Assembly (NCBI GenBank): GCA_030248215.1 | Contig: JASANG010001546.1 | Span: forward strand, 248,001 to 312,000 | Source: Enoplolaimus lenunculus | Taxonomy: Eukaryota > Nematoda > Enoplea > Enoplida > Thoracostomopsidae | Direction of reading: 5' to 3' | DNA length: 64,000 nt | Shown here: piece by piece, positions 54,001-58,676 of the stretch | How the letters are laid out: each line of letters opens with the position of its first letter | Position numbering within the stretch: the stretch's first letter is position 1 | The notes under the pieces: model-generated | The model's input: only the letters and a program-made list of their open reading frames with translations | Databases searched by the model: none | Told to the model about the DNA's origin: nothing | Position numbers and translations under genes: made by a program

Positions 54001-56992
54001 AAACATTCTGTATGTGAAAAATGTGGCTTTATTTTGAAGCTGACATATTTGAAATTCGAAATTTATAAGATCTGTCAGCAATTAGTGATAAATGCTACAC
54101 ACTTTTGAGAATATAATCATTACTGTTGTCTGAACTCAAGAATGTGCCCTTAAATGGTTATAGTCGTTTACCGTCTGTCCCATTTTGTATCATTTTCAAT
54201 TCAACCAGCTCATGTCTGTACAAGTATACGCGTTCAAATTCGTTATTTTCAATGGATGTTTGAAAATACTATTTTTTAAACTCTTTCTCTTAGGACATTC
54301 AGTTAGAAATAATAGCCTAAATTTTAGAAATTATAGTTTTCCCACGGTCCCAAACTAGTACGTTGTGTACACAAGTAGTATATTTCAAAATATGAATTTT
54401 TGTCACATTGGAAATTTTCAATTTAAAAAATAAATTTTAAATTTTAGCAAAACTCGAAATCCAAGCCTCGACTCGCCGCACGTACCGTACACGGAAGTGT
54501 TTGGCAATCCTGAAGGCGCCGTCAATCAAAGTCCTCGAAAAGTAATGGATCACATACTTTGTAGTAGACTTTATTAAATGTTATACAAAAAAATTCAAAA
54601 TTTCGTTTATATTTCCGCCTGAGCCCTGGCAGGCAAGAATTGTACCAGAAAATTTACGCAAACGCAAAAAAACTGTGGGAGCCAAATTTTTTCCTAGGTT
54701 GCCTAAAAGTTTCAGTCTCGGCAACGATCTCTACATCGTGGGAGGCATCCGGCACCCTCGTAATTGCAATGAGGCCTTGTTCGTGGGTAAACTGCAAGAT
54801 CTTAAAATTCCTTAGAAAACTAGAGACATTTGGGTTCACCCGATCTTGTCTGACTATCGTTTGAATGTGCTGATTTCAACAATAAGTTGCTTAAAAAATT
54901 TAGCAATAATTGGTAGAATGCAAAACTGCGAATATAATCTTGTTTGCAAAATTTTTAGCTGTCACTAAAAATTGGATTTGCTGCGGGCGTAAGTCACGCA
55001 GAACAATCTAGAAACATATTTTTAAAGTTTTATCAAGAAAATGTGAATTTTGAAAAATCAATTACAAATTTCAAAAAGCAGTTTTTTTAAAATGAACGGA
55101 AAAACTTTCGAATTTTAAAAAAATTGTAAAATTTCAGAAAGCAGTTTTACAAATTAACCGAAGAAACTTTGAATTTTTAAAAGTTGTAAAAAATTTCAGA
55201 AAACAGTTTTATAAAATTAACAAACAAATTGAATTTTAAAAAATTATTCCAGAAAGCAGCTTTTTAAAATGAACTGAAAAAAATTTCGAATTTTTGTAAA
55301 TGAAATTTCAAAATTTTTAAATTAACAGAACAAAAAATTTTAAACTTTTAAAAATTGTCAAATTTCAAAAAGAAGTTTTTTAAAATGAACAGAAAAAATT
55401 TGAATTTTAAAAAATTGTAAAATTTCTGAGGGCATTTTTTGTTTAAAATTAAGACAAAAAATTTTAAATTTTTAAAAATTATCAAATTTCAGAAAGCAGT
55501 TTCACCTCGTCGATTTGATAGCACCAAAGACCGGCTATTTGGAGGCCCGGACGATTCGCCACGCCGCTGCCGGATAACAGACACTGTTCGTTCGAATGTA
55601 TTTGCAGCGGCCGAAGCAACCAATAATGTCACCACCGGCAGGCAAGATTCACTTCCGAATACGCCAAAGAAAAAAGTCCTCGGCCGATTAAGTAAGGCTG
55701 TATATTTTTAACATGGGCGCCGCCCGAATATTGGACTGAGATGTGCCACTGAGATTCATGCGATAGTATTCGACATATGCCGCTGAATATACAAATCAGT
55801 ATCATTTTTATTTTATACGTCATCCTATTATGGGCTCCAATCCCGAGGGGGGCCAAGGTCTGCCCCCATTTTTTGAATATAAATCCTTGTGGGCGTTTTT
55901 GACCCCCCTCATTTATAAAAGACAAAAAATTGACGGGTTTATCTATATTAATGAATCGGACCCCTTGTTTGAAGACACATTGGCGCACATGCTACTTATA
56001 ATGAAAGTGTTTAAAAAATCCAAGGGGGTACATCTGTATTTTTATGCTAAATATAAAATGAATTAACCAATATGAAGTCAAATAATTAACGTGAAGACTC
56101 CCCCCTAAAGTCAATATGAGGGAGCCTCAAAGTCAAACATACCTTGTCCCCCTGTACAACTTCATTATAAGTCCTGTATGCTTTACTGACCAATCCAAAA
56201 TCTGCTCTGGGTTTGGTGAAAAATAGGTCAGTCGCGGATCCATGGAATCCTGATGCGCAAGGATATATTTTGTGTTGCGAAATTTTAAACTTTAAAATCG
56301 CATTTTTAATCGAATTTTTAATATTAAAACATTTCTCATTTTTGCTGAAGACGGAAAAAATTTTGAATTCCTGATATGACTTCGCCATATTTTTCTCCTG
56401 TGTGGCTACAGAACGTACTGTGAGGTTGAAATAAAAATTTTACACTGCAAAAATGGCAGCTCAGCAGAGTTGGGGGTACATTATCGTCCCGTACGGATCC
56501 GACGCTAAGTACTGACAGTAACTATTCGACAAGTGAAGCGTGCGAGTAACCAAACCGATTTTCAGCATTGAATCCATGAGTTTGAACCGGGTCCGTATGA
56601 GGGAATAGCTATTAAACTACAACGTTGAAGCAAACAAGCATTATAATAGAGAGCCAACCATTCCGTATTTTCGCGAGCGAAGCGTACCAGAAAATAATTT
56701 ATTCAAACAAATTAAAAATTTGATACAAAATATGCTTATTTTTTCTATTTCAGATCGAAATCCTATAACTGGTGAAATAATCTGTCAAATCGATGGGGCT
56801 TGCAACGGTCATGGATGCGACAGTTACGCCGCGAACGAAGCTCAACATCCATCCAGAGCCGGATCCGGTGAGCATCCGGTTTTAAACGGCCACGCGGCGT
56901 TCAATGGTCACATCACGATGAATGGAGACATTATGACTGCGGTAACCAACGGACATGGATATGCAAATGAGTCCGATGCTAATATTAGATGA
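24042..56992 (+). CDS. Jupiter/JPT (HN1)-like microtubule-associated protein (spliced)
   Basis: Six coding exons: 24042-24088, 25655-25951, 27055-27168, 54448-54541, 55493-55691, 56754-56992. The sum is 990 nt, so 329 residues plus stop, and all five junctions are phase-compatible (2, 2, 2, 0, 1). Seen: repeated short motifs with a phenylalanine (YTEVFGNPEG, 167-176; RLFGGPDDSP, 198-207; RSNVFAAAE, 217-225) and RNPITGE (252-258). Drosophila Jupiter has comparable RLFGEP, ASNIFAAE and NPVTGE motifs in the same order, and vertebrate JPT1/JPT2 repeat PPGG...IFG units. Here PPGG appears only once (residues 92-95). The protein is longer than JPT1/JPT2. Jupiter proteins bind microtubules; that role is inferred. 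The gene model is firmer than the family name. Confidence 0.72.
24296..24573 (+). mobile_element. Family L MITE
   Basis: AGGAGTGTGCAACTCTGG at the left and GTTCTACACTCTTGTT as the inverse right end. It holds two CCCCC/GGGGG patches and lies in intron 1 of gene 2. Confidence 0.75.
24660..25180. repeat. Family A fragments
   Basis: TTAGGC or CCTAAG clusters at 24665-24712, 24783-24812 and 25109-25180. The last keeps the A1 right end TACTGTTCCGCCCCTGTTCT. Confidence 0.55.
25312..25489 (-). mobile_element. Family A2 TTAGGC-core MITE
   Basis: GGCCAATGTTACTTTAAGAG to CCCCTAAAAGTAAAATGGGCC; 165 bp before gene 2 exon 2. Confidence 0.82.
25655..25951 (+). CDS. Gene 2 exon 2 (297 nt)
   Basis: The acceptor is TTTTCAAATTTTAG and the donor is CG|GTAAAT, phase 2 on both sides. 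It encodes residues 16-115: a basic, Pro/Ser-rich start (STRPPKSPKIPLQ), then an aromatic and Cys-containing part (RTGPYYDARFICD, FTYANWNHYC, PPGG at 92-95, LPTCYNYR). The stretch is much more GC-rich than its flanks. The frame starting at the first exon base is also open for about 80 codons, but only this frame continues into exons 1 and 3. Confidence 0.74.
26286..26385 (-). repeat. Family P tRNA-derived repeat
   Basis: On the minus strand a B-box-like AGTTTCGATTCCC follows AGCATGTTTGACTCGA. The same order occurs at 40460. The acceptor stem cannot pair, so this is a SINE or pseudogene and not a tRNA gene. Confidence 0.6.
26475..26990 (+). mobile_element. Family A1 MITE, broken up, holding a family J insertion
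   Basis: The left end GGCTCATGTAAAAATTAG and AAGCTTAAGG are at 26475-26540. TTAGGC pieces flank a family J copy at 26804-26912. The A1 right end is not clear. Confidence 0.55.
26804..26912 (+). mobile_element. Family J MITE, complete
   Basis: Inverted ends AAGGGTAGTGCTATAG / CATAGCACCACCCTT, 109 bp, CGTCCG-rich core. TA-containing flanks suggest a short target duplication. Confidence 0.8.
27055..27168 (+). CDS. Gene 2 exon 3 (114 nt)
   Basis: The acceptor is TTTAATTATAG and the donor is TA|GTAAGT, phase 2 in and out. It encodes NSYCDNAPLLPAG to SLQNRW (residues 116-152). SMKRRSVSL (RRSVS at 143-147) is a typical basophilic-kinase (PKA/AKT-like) and possible 14-3-3 site. A donor three bases earlier (GTAGTA) would keep the phase and drop one residue. 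A second frame is open here (LRQRTPASGRM) but does not match the phase of exon 2. Confidence 0.7.
27257..27853 (+). mobile_element. Family C hAT-like MITE inside family B
   Basis: CAGTGTACAATCGACGG to GTCCGGTTGCGCCCTG. It interrupts the family B copy and is itself interrupted by a family D copy. Confidence 0.72.
27328..27577 (+). mobile_element. Family D MITE inside family C
   Basis: TGTAAATTCCAGTGAGTTG to TTGGAATTAACAGTG, 250 bp; the youngest of the three nested elements. Confidence 0.82.
28054..28479. other. Intron 3 of gene 2, nothing recognised
   Basis: AT-rich, no frame and no repeat family seen. Confidence 0.5.
28480..28837 (+). mobile_element. Family A1 MITE with expanded 42-bp TTAGGC array
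   Basis: Ends GGTCCATGTAAAAATCAG and TGTTCTTTACATTGGC. The core is about five near-identical 42-bp units, each three or four TTAGGC hexamers plus a spacer with ATATGCTCATTCTTACG. Unit identity is high, so the expansion is recent. Confidence 0.9.
29190..29373 (+). mobile_element. Family A3 TTAGGC-core MITE
   Basis: GCCCATGTATTGAACAGGG to CCTTGTTCTGTACATGGGCC; an A3 end (GGGCCGGATCGTTTTCC) with the same HindIII and hexamer core as A1. Confidence 0.85.
29374..30763. other. Intron 3 of gene 2, nothing recognised
   Basis: No gene or family match. A TATATGTATATG microsatellite lies near 30482-30506. Confidence 0.45.
30764..31152 (+). mobile_element. Family B MITE holding a family K insertion
   Basis: TATTCTCAAATGTGTATAG to CTACACACATTTGAGAATA. 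The interior is interrupted at 30826-30996; without it the element would be the normal 220 bp. Confidence 0.82.
30826..30996 (+). mobile_element. Family K MITE inside family B
   Basis: Inverted ends ATGGCGGATCCATGG / CCTGGATCCGCCACTG with C/G-rich runs inside the left end. Confidence 0.8.
31153..31749. other. Intron 3 of gene 2, nothing recognised
   Basis: The last 40 bp (from about 31713) recur before the next family F copy, indicating a local duplication. Confidence 0.5.
31750..32019 (-). mobile_element. Family F MITE with tRNA-like module
   Basis: TTACCCTTTCTCACATG to GTGTGAGAAGGGGTTAA. The tRNA-like module is on the minus strand (B box as GGATTCGAACTC). Complete. Confidence 0.85.
32135..33082 (-). 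mobile_element. Family F MITE split by a family G insertion
   Basis: The left TTAACCCTTTCTCACATG is at 32135 and the right GTGAGAAGGGTTTAA ends at 33082. Family F sequence is continuous if 32207-32886 is removed. Confidence 0.85.
32207..32886 (-). mobile_element. Family G MITE with CATATG palindromes
   Basis: Inverted ends TGCGGCGTTCACGTTATA / TATAACGTGAACCCCGCA, 680 bp. AGT on both sides suggests a 3-bp target duplication. About seven ATCATATGAT-type palindromes are scattered through it. No coding frame. Confidence 0.85.
33381..33537 (-). mobile_element. Family A2 TTAGGC-core MITE
   Basis: GGTCAATGTTGCTCTAAGGG left, CCTAAG core, GACGCCCCTTAAAATAACA right. Confidence 0.78.
33574..33860 (+). 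mobile_element. Family A-like MITE holding a family K insertion
   Basis: CCTGTTACTTTAACGGACG at the left and GCAACATTGGCC at the right enclose a family K copy. The hexamer core is mostly lost. Confidence 0.5.
33611..33796 (+). mobile_element. Family K MITE
   Basis: CGGCGGATCTAGAAATTTTT to TTCTGGATCCGCCAGTG. Confidence 0.75.
33861..34195. other. Intron 3 of gene 2, nothing recognised
   Basis: No supportable feature. Confidence 0.5.
34196..34446 (+). mobile_element. Family D MITE
   Basis: CAGTGTAAATTCCAGTGAG to CCAGTGGAATTTACTTTG, 251 bp, rich in GAGTTGA blocks on both strands. Confidence 0.82.
34488..35056 (+). mobile_element. Family H MITE plus fragment
   Basis: A fragment at 34488-34610 (GTGCAAGTTTTTGCAC) precedes a fuller copy, 34707-35056, ending CTTGCACGTGTGAATGAGGC, with CAGCTGCAAG palindromes. 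Confidence 0.65.
35136..35355 (+). mobile_element. Family B MITE
   Basis: GGGGCCGTATTCTCAAATG to CATTTGACAATACGGGC, 220 bp, complete. Confidence 0.85.
35586..36053 (-). mobile_element. Family A1 MITE split by a family F insertion
   Basis: GGCCAATGTAAAGAACAGG to CCCCTGATCTTTACATAAG. Removing 35644-35914 leaves a normal A1 element of about 200 bp. Confidence 0.85.
35644..35914 (+). mobile_element. Family F MITE inside family A1
   Basis: TTGAACCCTTCTAACATTG to CATGTGAGAAAGGGTTAA; the right-hand TTAA is intact and the left one has become TTGA. The tRNA-like A and B boxes are on the plus strand at about 35804-35866. Confidence 0.85.
36232..36387. repeat. Long near-perfect hairpin
   Basis: Two arms of about 65 nt (GTTCACAATAATTTTGTCAA at the left, inverse at the right) differ at only a few positions and enclose a loop of about 21 nt. 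It could be a foldback MITE or, if transcribed with the pre-mRNA, an RNA hairpin precursor. Confidence 0.9.
36388..37145. other. Intron 3 of gene 2, nothing recognised
   Basis: No gene or family match. Confidence 0.5.
37146..37311 (+). mobile_element. Family E foldback MITE
   Basis: ACTGCAAAAAATGGTGTGTC to ACTCACCATTTTTTGCACTG. The whole element is nearly self-complementary, with GACTC blocks and paired AAATAGGC / GCCTATTT. Confidence 0.88.
37398..37500 (+). mobile_element. Family K fragment
   Basis: GAAATTGTGTTTGGCTTCTC to GTCAGAAATTTTGGGATCTG. Confidence 0.5.
37505..37750 (+). mobile_element. Family J MITE with expanded GACGGACGGCG repeats
   Basis: GTAGTGCTATACATGTCAG at the left. The interior has many CGTCCG and GACGGACGG units; the right end is diverged. 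Confidence 0.7.
38193..38275 (+). mobile_element. Family C fragment, CCGGAA subtype
   Basis: TACCGGAACCGG and TACCGGAACCGGAATTCCGG without full termini. Confidence 0.55.
38276..38894. other. Intron 3 of gene 2, mostly nothing recognised
   Basis: A family K right-end scrap (GCATCCGCCACTGCG) lies near 38340. Otherwise no feature. Confidence 0.45.
38895..39106 (+). mobile_element. Family A1 TTAGGC-core MITE
   Basis: GCCCATGTAAAGATCAGGGG to TCCGCTCCTGTTCTTAACAT; two hexamer blocks and the AAGCTTAAGCTTT element. Confidence 0.88.
39315..39465 (+). mobile_element. Family B MITE, right part
   Basis: CCCTATCACCAACTGACTTG and CTCATATTTGAGAATACAAG; the left end is not found. Confidence 0.55.
39686..39765. 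repeat. TA-rich palindromic microsatellite
   Basis: TATATATTATATATTATATA-type repeats, self-complementary. Confidence 0.9.
39991..40245 (+). mobile_element. Family D MITE
   Basis: ACTGTAACTTTCAGTGAG to TGATCAGAATTTACAGTG, 255 bp. Confidence 0.8.
40460..40560 (-). repeat. Family P tRNA-derived repeat
   Basis: The minus strand has TGGTATAGTGATAGCATG (A-box-like) and a full B box, GGTTCGAGTCCCGG. The acceptor stem does not pair, so this is a tRNA-derived SINE head or pseudogene. Confidence 0.65.
40576..40921 (+). mobile_element. Family C hAT-like MITE, CTCCGG subtype
   Basis: CAGGGTACAACCGGAGG to CACCTCCGGTTGCACCT, 346 bp; the best-preserved copy of the subtype. Confidence 0.85.
41196..41351 (-). 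mobile_element. Family K MITE
   Basis: C/G-rich left part, AAGATTTAGTACTAAAATTG core, right end TTCTGGATCAGCCACTGC. Confidence 0.65.
41840..42070 (-). mobile_element. Family I MITE, degraded
   Basis: TCCGTAAATCAGTAGGAG and the right end CGTCTTATTTTGGTCATAG; the left end is lost. Confidence 0.5.
42290..42330 (+). mobile_element. Family H right-end scrap
   Basis: AACAAAAATTTGCACGTGTG AATAAAGC matches the family H terminus only. Confidence 0.5.
42481..42668 (+). mobile_element. Family A2 TTAGGC-core MITE
   Basis: GGTCCATGTAACTTTAAGG to CCCATTAAGTAACATTGGACC; 188 bp. More TTAGGC/AAGCTT debris follows to 42740. Confidence 0.85.
42743..43421 (+). mobile_element. Family G MITE with CATATG palindromes
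   Basis: TGCGGGGTTCATGTTTATAA to ATTATAGCGTGAACCCCGCA, 679 bp. TAA at both flanks suggests a 3-bp target duplication. Orientation is opposite to the copy at 32207. Confidence 0.87.
43681..43855. mobile_element. MITE with GGCCCGTAGCCA ends
   Basis: GGCCCGTAGCCA at the left and TGGCTACGGGCG at the right form inverted ends around C/G-rich runs. Only one copy seen here. Confidence 0.7.
43970..44177 (+). mobile_element. Family L MITE
   Basis: Shares CACATGAATACCCC, ACGCAACGCGTGCCG and CAGTTGTACACTCGTG with the copy at 24296. Confidence 0.68.
44178..45371. other. Intron 3 of gene 2, nothing but a TA microsatellite
   Basis: TATATACATATATTTACAT-type repeat at 44715-44765. No gene or family match. 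Confidence 0.5.
45372..45447. repeat. ATATACAT microsatellite
   Basis: Imperfect TATATACATATATAGACAT units, directly abutting a family C element. Confidence 0.88.
45448..45915 (+). mobile_element. Family C hAT-like MITE, GTTCCTGTTCC subtype
   Basis: CAGGGTTCAACCGCAATTTC to GAAATTGCAATTTGAACACTG. It has GTTCCTG repeats on both sides and an (ATTT)n run at 45848-45878. Confidence 0.7.
46417..46560. other. GC-rich island of unknown origin
   Basis: Strongly GC-rich in an AT-rich intron, with an inverted repeat (GATCTGG...CCAGATC) at its left. A 60-codon Gly/Pro-rich frame crosses it, but no acceptor with a pyrimidine tract precedes it, so an exon is not supported. Confidence 0.45.
46955..47045. 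repeat. Self-complementary TTTTTTCGGAAAAA repeat
   Basis: A-rich and T-rich halves (CCGAAAAAATGAATTTTTTT) form a hairpin resembling 2618-2690. Confidence 0.6.
47046..47334. other. Intron 3 of gene 2, nothing recognised
   Basis: Only a short CCGTTCGTCACCG piece near 47205 recalls family J. Confidence 0.4.
47335..47470 (+). repeat. Family O repeat
   Basis: AAGCTCAAATAGGCAAAA, TTTTCAAAATCCGACCAC, and ACCGAAAAAACCCA shared with 60800-60920. Confidence 0.6.
48030..48390. repeat. Direct tandem duplication, two units of about 180 bp
   Basis: Both units begin TTGATTTTAGGAATTTATCA and contain AAACTATTTTTTATTAAG and GAACAGGCAAAA-type blocks; they differ by small indels. Confidence 0.85.
48459..48650 (-). 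mobile_element. Family M, G/C-rich MITE
   Basis: GCTGGAGCAGCCGCCCCC and an inverse-like CTCTCCGGTATTG. The interior TTAAAATGCGTCTGCC and CGCTCGCTTTGCTCGCGAG match the reverse complement of 13045-13215. Confidence 0.68.
48820..49137 (-). mobile_element. Family A fragment and a degraded A1 copy
   Basis: Hexamer debris at 48825-48870. An A1 copy from 48993 (GGGCCAAATTATAG) to about 49137 with CCTAAG core and AAAGCTTAAG. Confidence 0.6.
49138..49845. other. Intron 3 of gene 2, nothing recognised
   Basis: A 125-codon minus-strand frame (49290-49667) has no domain, codon bias or splice context that I can defend. Confidence 0.4.
49846..50015 (+). repeat. Family N repeat
   Basis: GTCAGCCGGCTTTGCGCAAT, TTAGCGAAT, ATTGTAAACAAAGTAATGC and GGCATTCCAGCTTTAAG. 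Confidence 0.7.
50373..50485 (-). repeat. Degraded family A copy
   Basis: AGCCTAAACCTAAACC-type hexamers and AAGCTTACG, ending TTAATCTTTACTG. Confidence 0.5.
50809..50989 (-). mobile_element. Family K MITE
   Basis: CGCTGGCAAATCCAACGG left, ATTAAGATTTAGTGCTAAA centre, right end AGCTTCCGCCACTGCG. Confidence 0.68.
50990..51408. other. Intron 3 of gene 2, nothing recognised
   Basis: No gene or family match. Confidence 0.5.
51409..51807. repeat. 16-bp minisatellite, about 25 copies
   Basis: Unit TTAAATTAAGGAATTC, nearly perfect, each unit with an EcoRI site. A T/C variant (TTAAATT or TCAAATT) alternates at both edges while the centre is uniform. Confidence 0.97.
52109..52219 (+). mobile_element. 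Family J MITE, complete
   Basis: Inverted ends AGGGTGGCGTTATACTT / AAGTATAGCGTCACCCT, 111 bp, core of CCGTCCGTCGCCG and its inverse. Confidence 0.87.
52306..52385 (-). repeat. tRNA-like sequence (Gln-like, eroded)
   Basis: The minus strand has an A box, TAGTTCAGTGG, an anticodon-loop-like TTTTGAA and a weak B box, GAGTTCGAGCG. The anticodon stem is mispaired, so this is a pseudogene or SINE head. Confidence 0.55.
52386..53168. other. Intron 3 of gene 2, nothing recognised
   Basis: Very AT-rich; no repeat family or frame. Confidence 0.5.
53169..53406 (+). mobile_element. Family A1 TTAGGC-core MITE, complete
   Basis: GGCTCATGTAAAGATCAGGG to CCCTGTTCTTTACATTGGCC, three hexamer blocks; the clearest complete A1 copy. 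Confidence 0.9.
53490..53675 (+). mobile_element. Family E foldback MITE
   Basis: CATTGACTCTCTCCGAAATAG to the right end ACACACCAGTTTTGCAGTG; the left terminus is worn. Confidence 0.8.
53983..54117 (+). mobile_element. Family L and family B end scraps
   Basis: AACAAGAGTATGCAACTGG (L-like) and then the B right end, CTACACACTTTTGAGAATA. Confidence 0.5.
54448..54541 (+). CDS. Gene 2 exon 4 (94 nt)
   Basis: The acceptor is TTTTAAATTTTAG and the donor is AAA|GTAATG. One base completes the codon split after exon 3, then 31 codons follow: KTRNPSLDSPHVPYTEVF, GNPEG, ending NQSPRK. The exon leaves in phase 0. The VFGNPEG motif resembles the IFGSPEE-type element of JPT proteins. It is a GC-rich island in strongly AT-rich intron DNA. 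Confidence 0.75.
55020..55492 (+). repeat. Tandem repeat of about 60 bp ending in the exon 5 splice acceptor
   Basis: About eight diverged units containing TTTCAGAAAGCAGTTTT and AAAATGAACAGAAAAA. The last unit runs into the real acceptor and first exon bases of gene 2 exon 5. Units at 55132, 55194 and 55247 keep a CAG acceptor. Confidence 0.85.
55493..55691 (+). CDS. Gene 2 exon 5 (199 nt), Jupiter-like core
   Basis: The acceptor is AAATTTCAG|AAAGCAG and the donor is TTAA|GTAAGG; it enters in phase 0 and leaves in phase 1. It encodes KAVSPRRFDSTKDRLFGG, then PDDSPRRCRITDTVRSNVF and a basic end, TPKKKVLGRL. The RLFG and SNVFAAAE motifs are the best Jupiter-family matches, and the basic and SP sites fit a phospho-regulated microtubule binder. 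The acceptor and first ten exon bases are echoed in a tandem repeat directly upstream. Confidence 0.8.
55692..56753. other. Intron 5 of gene 2
   Basis: 55836-56050 has CCGAGGGGGGCCAAGG and other G/C runs suggestive of a MITE, but no paired ends. A K-like GCGAGCGAAGCG is near 56675. No gene seen. Confidence 0.45.
56754..56992 (+). CDS. Gene 2 exon 6 (terminal, 239 nt)
   Basis: The acceptor is TTTTTTCTATTTCAG; two bases complete Asn251, then RNPITGEIICQIDG. The tail is Asn/Gly/His-rich with four NGH triplets (LNGHAAFNGHITMNGD, TNGHGYANESDANIR) and ends in TGA at 56990-56992. RNPITGE matches the NPVTGE element near the Jupiter C-terminus. The PPGG-containing end known in flies is absent. Confidence 0.8.
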
Positions 56993-57013
56993 CTTTGAAA
57001 TAGTTGTTTTTGT

Positions 57014-57236
57014 AAGCCTGTATTCTCAAATGAGTATAGCAATTATCATCAGTTAGTAATAGGTTTTCAAACTCACAAACTATTACATTTGTGGCACTCA
57101 AAATTGGTACAGGAGCAGAGCAAATCCTATTGCGTAAAATGTGCTGAATCTTAAGCCCCAGTAATCACTGGTTCGAAAGTTATAAGACCTATCGCCAACT
57201 GGTCATAGATGCTACACACATTTGAGAATAGGGGCC
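57014..57236 (+). mobile_element. Family B MITE just after gene 2
   Basis: TATTCTCAAATGAGTATAG to CTACACACATTTGAGAATA, 223 bp, starting 22 bp after the gene 2 stop and so almost certainly within the 3' UTR. Confidence 0.85.
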
Positions 57237-57808
57237 ATAGCAAAAAGTGAATTTAGTTTAGTAATCTTAGACACAAAAACTACATTTGGGATATCTCATT
57301 TTATCACCAACGTGTGTTTAAGAGCGTATATATAAGACGAGGAATAGAAGGGACATATCTGTGACGGAAATTTCTGGAGAGACAAGAAAAAGCACTCTCT
57401 AAGGGCTGTATATCGTCCTGACTGCTAGAAACTCTGATGTAATTTTCAAAGCCCACAATTCACTCATGAATTTGGTTAACTGAACCTTAGCCTAAGCCTA
57501 AACCTAAGTGTAAATATAGGGAAAAGGGTACAAGAAGGCTTCTTGACCTAATCACAAGTTTTAGGCAACATTGCAAATGTTAGATCGTGGGTTGGCTTTT
57601 TGTGTTGAATAGAATTTTGGGAAAATTTTGATCTTTGAACATTTGAGTTATTCTTGCAATGAGTCCTGTTTGATTTATTTTGAATTTTAAGTTTTTTGAA
57701 AACTTTGTCAATTTGAAACCCAAAAATTTATTTTGAACAAAATTTCCGTTTATATATTTGTGGTGCTTTATGTCAAGTGTGTGATGCGTATGTGAATATT
57801 CAACTGTT
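57237..57808. other. Downstream of gene 2, little recognised
   Basis: Only a short CCTAAG cluster (57486-57512) from family A. Confidence 0.45.
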
Positions 57809-58021
57809 ACGCTGCAAAAAATGATGAGCCAAATTGATTTTCTCCGAAATAGGCTCTACGGGACTATACAAACTGAGTCAATTTCGACTCCGCCAGAGTC
57901 AAACGTGCAACTACGTGAGTCGAATTTGAGTCCGGCGGAGTCGAATTGGACTCAGTTTGTGCAGTCAACGTGGAGCCTATTTCGAAGACAGTCAATTTGA
58001 CTCACCATTTTTTGCAGTGTA
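57809..58021 (+). mobile_element. Family E foldback MITE
   Basis: ACGCTGCAAAAAATGATGAG to ACTCACCATTTTTTGCAGTG, with nearly full-length self-complementarity. Confidence 0.88.
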
Positions 58022-58554
58022 ACAAACCGTGTCAAAAACGTTATTTTAAATGCTTTTCTCGTTTCAAACTGAAATAAACATTGCAATGCATTGATTGAGC
58101 ATCAAATCAAAGCGCTAATGTTTCGTCGCCTTAAAGCCAGCAGCCAACGGTCGGTTTTAGGGAAATTAAAATTTTTCCATAGGGGCTTATATGAATTTGA
58201 GATTACCTACAAGCGGGGCAGAAACGTTTCTAAGGGAATGCAAATCCGTTCAAGATTGGTGGACTGAGTCCATCCTGGCATGGGGCCCGCGTATCATTTT
58301 AAAACCATGGTTTAGCATAAATATTAGCACATTTTTTACAACAACGAGAGAAGGGTTACGTATTTTTGACACGATTCCTAATTTGGATATTTTGTGACAT
58401 TTGTTGCATTCCTATGTGATTGCAGTGGCAATTAAGCTAATTTTAATATGGTTGTAACCTATAATAACAAATATTAATATTCTATACATTGAATATTATC
58501 ACTGGTTCTAATACGGAACATTTTGTTGACACGAAAAATACAATTATTTTAAAC
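58022..58554. other. Nothing recognised apart from an AATAAA
   Basis: Possible gene 2 polyA signal at 58073. A 68-codon frame at 58191 has no support. Confidence 0.45.
58073..58078 (+). promoter_or_regulatory. Possible polyadenylation signal for gene 2
   Basis: The AATAAA that I noticed downstream of the stop lies about 1.1 kb away, beyond family B and E transposons. If used, both transposons would be part of the 3' UTR. Variant signals nearer the stop cannot be excluded. Confidence 0.25.
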
Positions 58555-58676
58555 ATTGTAAATTTCAGTGAGTTGATTTTAATTCAGAATGAGTTGAATC
58601 CACTCAGAACTTTGAGCTCTGAATTAGGTCTTTAGAACTGAAAATTCTTAATTGATTGAACTCATTCTGAGAATAT
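58555..58676 (+). mobile_element. Family D MITE, left half
   Basis: TGTAAATTTCAGTGAGTTG and GAATGAGTTGAATCC; truncated after CATTCTGAG. Confidence 0.7.

Noticed and set aside
55629-56066. 119- and 78-codon frames on opposite strands beyond exon 5
   Set aside because: They overlap each other, the minus-strand one covers the exon 5 coding strand, and neither has splice support.
58191-58397. 68-codon frame in a slightly GC-richer patch
   Set aside because: No splice sites, domain or conservation evidence; length is within chance expectation.
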